A stretch of DNA of 64,000 nt, from positions 26,871,629 through 26,935,628 of the forward strand of contig OW387147.1 in assembly GCA_936440205.1 (NCBI GenBank), given 5' to 3'. Under the pieces are notes generated by a model. That model made no database searches. It was not told the DNA's origin and saw only the letters and a list, made by a program, of their open reading frames with translations. The stretch is from Lepidonotus clava. Lineage: Eukaryota; Annelida; Polychaeta; Phyllodocida; Polynoidae. The position numbers were made by a program, and so were the translations under genes. Shown one piece after another: positions 60,008 to 64,000 of this stretch (its first letter is position 1; every line of letters begins with the position of its first letter).

Positions 60008-63000
60008 CTGCAAGGTATAACCATGATGATGAGGATTGTTGGAGTTTATAGACTTTTTTTCATTAAGAGTCTGGGGCCCTGGTGAACTAAAATGATGGTG
60101 ATCTAAAACACTGTTTTAGGTCTTTTCCTATAGTTAACCTAGGTTAACCTAGGTTAATTATAGGAATAGACCTAAAAAAAATTAATGTGTTTCTTTTTGA
60201 TTCACCAGGGGGCGCCACATCCTAATGAAAAAGGTCTAGATCTATTGTCCAGTAATCTTTCAGCTATATCTGGACCAACTGATGGTTTTTGGCTTGTGCA
60301 AAGTACTGTGGTCGGATCTAATGAGGTGAGAATGACAGTAATATAAGGTGGTCTAACAGGCATCACTCAGTAGGAAACCCGGGTCGACTGTGCAGTGACA
60401 GCATACTAACCAGTAGACCACCCCTCCTCCAAGGTAGAAGCATGCTATTTTAAACAATAGTTATAACATTAAGGGAACATTAACAGTATAAGGTGTATTA
60501 ACGACGTTGCAACAGATAGCTTTGGGAAGTATTGTAATGAATTTGGGAAAATAGGAGCTGTAACGTCTGGAAGATAGAGGCATGTTACTTAGACAACGTT
60601 TTATAGCATTAGGTTAACACTAACTTTGTAAACTGTGACAGCAGTGTAAATTACAGACACTGTAACAAATAGACGGAAGTCATGTACTGAAAAGATTAGA
60701 GAATAATAAGTATTGTAACACGTGGGGGAAAGAGTAATGTTGAATGAATTGTAACAGCTGTTCTAACACTTTGAAGGGCAGTCAGATAAATAAAAGAAGT
60801 ATCAAATACTGTACATAGGAGGTTGGTTGGAATAATGTTGGGATTGTAGACATAAGTTATTTCTAAGGGAATATAATGGTGAGAAGGCTATTGACAATGT
60901 TGTCTTCCATGATGAATCTATGATATGAGACAGAAGAACCTTGCCATCAGGAACCTTCTCTTTGAGAAGGATAGCAATGAGTATTTCAAGTTCCAATATG
61001 CAGGGTCCACGCACGAGGCCATTGATAACCCTGTCTGGAGCATAATGGGGACTGTGTGGTAGATGTTTCAAGGTAAGCTTACAAAACGATGTTGATTCTA
61101 ATGATGTATGCACTTGAGGAACATTAATACAGGAAACTAGCATGTTTATTAGAGACCACTTGATAACTTAGTTGTTCCTTTCAGTAATCAAAATCTATAA
61201 ATATAAAATGCATCTTTTCTATCATAAGATTAAAGTGTATCTTTACTTAGTAGCCTATAGGCTACTTCTGCATCCATTTTATAACAGTGTCACACTCCAC
61301 CCAAGTTGAGGGAATTACCAATTATCTGACGACATTACAAAGTATTCAGCTGATTCAGCGTTCAGAAGTACATACTACTCACCTGTAGGTTGAGCACAGG
61401 TGAGTCGGAGAAGGCGGGCCACTGAGTGTTGTTCTGGTTACACACCTCAGTCGAGTTATCCATTACGCCCTGGAGAACCCAACTCCACTGGTTGTAACTG
61501 AAATACCAATCATATTGTTAGGGTCATAATTCAGATCAGAAGAATTGCTCAATTTGAATAACTGACCATTCTAGCGAAACCAGCATAATTCTTCACTTCT
61601 ATAGATATGCTTATCAAATATGTTATCAGTCTATTTATTCAATGCCATAATAATATTATATTTTATCCGTTTGAAATAATCAAGATAGGTCCATCTGAGA
61701 AAAGAGAAGTTGGTCTAAACCTTGTAACCATTCGGAATTTAATTGTGGTTTTGACCGTGCAAACCTTTTAACGAATTGTTTTACTCACTGTGTAAATGAA
61801 GAAGCGTCCATTTCATCTGAGCAGGCTACCCACATACACCTCAACTGTTGACCAAGCTGTTTGTCAAAAATGAAATGACCATGCCCATTAAAGTTGCAAG
61901 AGTTGTATACTTATCAAAATTCATCTCATTAACTTTGATTTCTAATGTGAAATATTGATATATAGTTTTTAGCTACATGCATACACCTGTGAAGTACGTA
62001 CCTCTAGACAACCTTCTACACATTCACCATCCTTGTCAATAGCACAATTTGGCTGAAGGAAAGAGAAAATGTAAAGAATATAGAATAGAAAGAGCGGAAC
62101 AATGCATTGGGTTTAGCGAAAAAAAATGTTTTCAAACTATTTTCATGTCTTTTACGCAAATCGTATATTTAATTTCCGAATACATAGATTAAAAAAAACG
62201 GTTTGGATGTCCTTTAAACAGTTTAAAGAATATTAAATAGGCAGTACAACGAACACTTTCCGCCATGTATAATTGTAAAAGATCGATGTCAAAACAGCGA
62301 ATAATTGGGTAGAACCAGAGACTTTTTGGCAATACTATATGAAGTCCTTTACCCCAGTCTCGTTAATAGAGATAACCTCATCCACCAAAGCCACGTGGGT
62401 CATCTTCTTTATTCCCAGAATGCATCGGTCGGAGACGTTGAGCGTGCGTGCATCACAGAGGAGCCGTAATGTAGATACCACAAGTCTCCTCTCCTGAAAA
62501 AATATATATAAAAAAAACAACATAGCATGATATATTACTGTACTGACAACCATCAGAGAGAACTCGCTGGAAAATGGACTTGAAGCTAGCAGAAAGGTAA
62601 ATAACAGAAACTGAAATAAAGTAATATGAACTAATATGATGTACATTGAGGTCATGCTGTTCCAGCCCCCACCCCACACAATTCTGCCAAATTTTGAATG
62701 ATTTGAATGTTAAATGATATTCCCCAAAGGAGGCACATCAGATTTTGCATAAGATCGCCCCCCCCCCTCCGCCTTTCTGAAATCTCTGGATCAATTCCCA
62801 GTTGTGAGGGTTTTATGAATGACCTAATTCTTATGATCATATAACATGATTCAACTTTGTCAGGGATGGATCCAGGAATTTTTTAAAGGGGCAAGGGGGG
62901 GGGGACGCTCATATAAAGAAGGGCACAGTAACGCCTCCGGGGGCTTGAGATTTATAATTAGAAAATCAATGCTTGGTTCGGAAAACGGTAGGGTATGTGT

Positions 63001-63160
63001 GTGAGGGGGGGGGGGGGTGGTCCTGTGCGCCCTCCTATAAATCCGTCTCTGTGTCTATTCAGCAGTGCTGTGCTGCATGATCAACCAGCCATGCGTACGC
63101 ATGTAGTACCTTGAACATACCTCAGATGGCAGCACTATTACGTCAGTTGATGGTTTTGAA
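59783..63160 (-). CDS. Type I membrane protein, C-terminal six exons (partial), unrecognised family
   Basis: Minus-strand exons in order are 63160-63121, 62493-62353, 62052-62002, 61844-61789, 61497-61383 and 60007-59783. Phases are consistent and give 208 codons plus TAG. The ectodomain part contains several Cys (LLCDART, DRCILG, NCAIDKDGECVEGC, RCMWVAC, EVCNQ) and four N-glycosylation sequons (NVS, NET, NST, NNT). One transmembrane helix (VLAGIVTALVVTVAGFGIIF) is followed by basic CAKK and a cytoplasmic tail of about 35 residues with VEYTEV and an acidic end EEEDSDST. The gene continues beyond the window, so the signal peptide and N-terminal domains are unseen. I do not recognise the family. 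It is convergent with the VWA-EGF gene. Confidence 0.75.
60077..60210. mobile_element. Palindromic MITE in the last intron of the membrane-protein gene
   Basis: Ends CCCTGGTGAAC and GATTCACCAGGG are inverted. Inside is an imperfect palindrome of about 64 bp (60114-60177) centred on tandem TTAACCTAGG. 134 bp, no ORF, no clear target duplication. Confidence 0.6.
60346..60423 (-). mobile_element. tRNA-derived SINE head (degenerate)
   Basis: The minus strand begins GGTGGTCTACTGGTTAG, a close box A match to the TGGTCTAGTGGTTAG of tRNA-Glu-like sequences. About 40 nt later comes GACCCGGGTTTCC, a damaged T-arm/box B. There is no acceptor stem, so it is not a functional tRNA. Confidence 0.5.
61383..61497 (-). 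CDS. Exon: juxtamembrane ectodomain
   Basis: Acceptor TGGTATTTCAG, donor CTACAG/GTGAGT, phase 2 to phase 0. Encodes YNQWSWVLQGVMDNSTEVC and NQNNTQWPAFSDSPVLNLQ, with two sequons. Confidence 0.8.
61789..61844 (-). CDS. Small exon: Cys/Trp segment
   Basis: 56 nt, phase 0 to phase 2, acceptor TTGGTCAACAG, donor ACA/GTGAGT. Encodes LRCMWVACSDEMDASSFTH. An alternative acceptor further upstream cannot be excluded because the frame stays open. Confidence 0.6.
62002..62052 (-). CDS. Small exon: Cys-rich segment
   Basis: 51 nt, phase 0-0, acceptor TTTCCTTCAG, donor GAG/GTACGT. Encodes PNCAIDKDGECVEGCLE. Confidence 0.65.
62353..62493 (-). CDS. Exon: ectodomain segment
   Basis: 141 nt, phase 0-0, acceptor TTTTTTCAG, donor GGG/GTAAAG. 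Encodes ERRLVVSTLRLLCDARTLNV, SDRCILGIKK and VALVDEVISINETG. Confidence 0.75.
62861..63051. mobile_element. hAT-like MITE in an intron of the membrane-protein gene
   Basis: The left end CAGGGATGGATCCAGG and the inverse of the right end CAGAGACGGATTTATAGG share the CAGNGAYGGAT core common in animal hAT MITEs. 191 bp with a G-rich interior. Flanking 8-mers (AACTTTGT, TGTCTATT) do not match. A similar isolated end (CTGGGAATTGATCCAG, inverted) lies at about 62786-62802. Confidence 0.5.
63121..63160 (-). CDS. Small exon, most upstream one visible
   Basis: 40 nt, phase 2 to phase 0, acceptor GTTGTTTTTAG, donor GAG/GTATGT. Encodes SKPSTDVIVLPSE. Supported by splice sites and phase only. Confidence 0.5.
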
Positions 63161-63207
63161 CTAAAAACAACAAGAGTGATAATTTTTAATGATTTTATTG
63201 TGCTATG

Positions 63208-63945
63208 TAGCACCGCTGTCAGTGCCGGGAAGATGCTGGGCTTGGTCCCATGTTTCCCCCCTCCACAGGGCGACCTACCCCGTCCTCCACGGCCGGTCCA
63301 GCACCCCTGTCAGTCCCGGGAAGATGCTGGGTTTGTTCCCACGCTACCCCCGTCCTCCAGGCGGCCTGCCTGGTCCTCCAGGGCCGGTCCAGCACGCCTG
63401 TCAGTCCCGGGAAGATGCTGGGTTTGTTCCCACGCTACCCCCGTCCTCCAGGCGGCCTGCCTGGTCCTCCAGGGCCGGTCCAGCACGCCTGTCAGTCCCG
63501 GGAAGATGCTGGGTTTGTTCCCACGCTACCCCCGTCCTCCAGGCGGCCTGCCTGGTCCTCCACGGCCGGTCCAGCACCCCTGTCAGTCCCGGGAAGATGC
63601 TGGGTTTGTTCCCACGCTACCCCCGTCCTCCAGGCGGCCTGCCTGGTCCTCCAGGGCCGGTCCAGCACCCCTGTCAGTCCCGGGAAGATGCTGGGTTTGT
63701 TCCCACGCTACCCCCGTCCTCCGGGCAGCCTGTTCGGTCCTCCAAAGCTGGCCCAGCACCCCTGTCAGTCCCGGGAAGATGCTGGGTTTGTTCCCACGCT
63801 ACCCCCGTCCTCCGGGCAGCCTGTTCGGTCCTCCAAAGCTGGCCCAGCACCCCTGTCAGTCCCGGGAAGATGCTGGGCTTGTTCCCATGTGCACGTTTCC
63901 CCCGTCCTAGGGCGGCCTGCCCCGTCCTCCAGCCCCCCCCCCCCC
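63208..63945. repeat. 91-bp GC-rich tandem array, about eight copies
   Basis: The landmark CAGTCCCGGGAAGATGCTGG recurs at 63311, 63402, 63493, 63584, 63675, 63766 and 63857, exactly 91 bp apart; a first diverged copy is at 63220. Copies 2-5 are nearly identical and later ones share private changes (GGGCAGCCTGTTCGGT). The 244- and 254-codon plus-strand frames here are products of the array: 91 is not a multiple of 3, so one frame cycles through all three readings. Confidence 0.95.
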
Positions 63946-64000
63946 CTCGTTGATTTATGCAGGAGGATTTCCCTCGGTCCCACTATTACACTGTTTAAAA

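Noticed and set aside
63176-63953. Two overlapping ORFs of 244 and 254 codons on the plus strand
   Set aside because: They are readings of the 91-bp tandem array. Frame cycling explains their length, and there is no splice or start context.
1-64000. CRISPR arrays, operons, ribosome-binding sites, rRNA
   Set aside because: The sequence is eukaryotic with spliced genes. The tandem arrays present have no spacers and vary within units. No rRNA-like segment was seen.

Overview
The window is animal (metazoan) nuclear DNA. It has spliced genes with GT-AG introns, exons clearly richer in GC than the AT-rich surroundings, many MITE-type DNA transposons, a LINE tail, tRNA-derived sequences and minisatellites. 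The extracellular VWA-EGF protein and the repeat spectrum suggest a marine invertebrate bilaterian (deuterostome or lophotrochozoan). I cannot fix the phylum from sequence alone.

Layout. Positions 1-31.8 kb are mostly gene-free. They hold a 5'-truncated LINE on the minus strand (about 1.65-2.83 kb), two GC-richer patches that might be isolated exons (4.65-5.0 kb plus strand; 14.59-14.78 kb minus strand), microsatellites, and a transposon cluster at 24.0-29.5 kb. The cluster holds two full copies of one MITE family in opposite orientation (24165-25009 and 28500-29485). Between them lies a 1.8 kb CACTG-ended element that itself contains a piggyBac-like MITE with TTAA target duplications and two tRNA-like sequences.

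Positions 31.9-51.7 kb (plus strand) carry the main gene, a 15-exon model encoding about 1,105 residues: signal peptide, VWA1, Thr/Pro linker, VWA2, EGF1, VWA3, EGF2, VWA4, EGF3, VWA5. It is a secreted matrilin/collagen-VI-like matrix or adhesion protein. All five VWA domains keep the MIDAS metal-site residues, and all three EGF modules match the calcium-binding type. Its introns hold another CACTG element, tandem copies of an exon/intron donor junction, a 0.96 kb foldback minisatellite, and a possible intronic poly(A) site. A probable 3' UTR exon near 53.6-55.1 kb contains a 24-bp/96-bp higher-order tandem repeat.

Positions 59.78-63.16 kb (minus strand) carry the last six exons of a second, convergent gene. 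It encodes the membrane-proximal ectodomain, one transmembrane helix and a short cytoplasmic tail with an ITIM-like tyrosine motif of an unrecognised type I membrane protein. The 5' part lies beyond the right edge. A 91-bp GC-rich tandem array (63.2-63.95 kb) sits in its upstream intron. Both genes make cell-surface or extracellular products, but nothing in the sequence shows that they work together.
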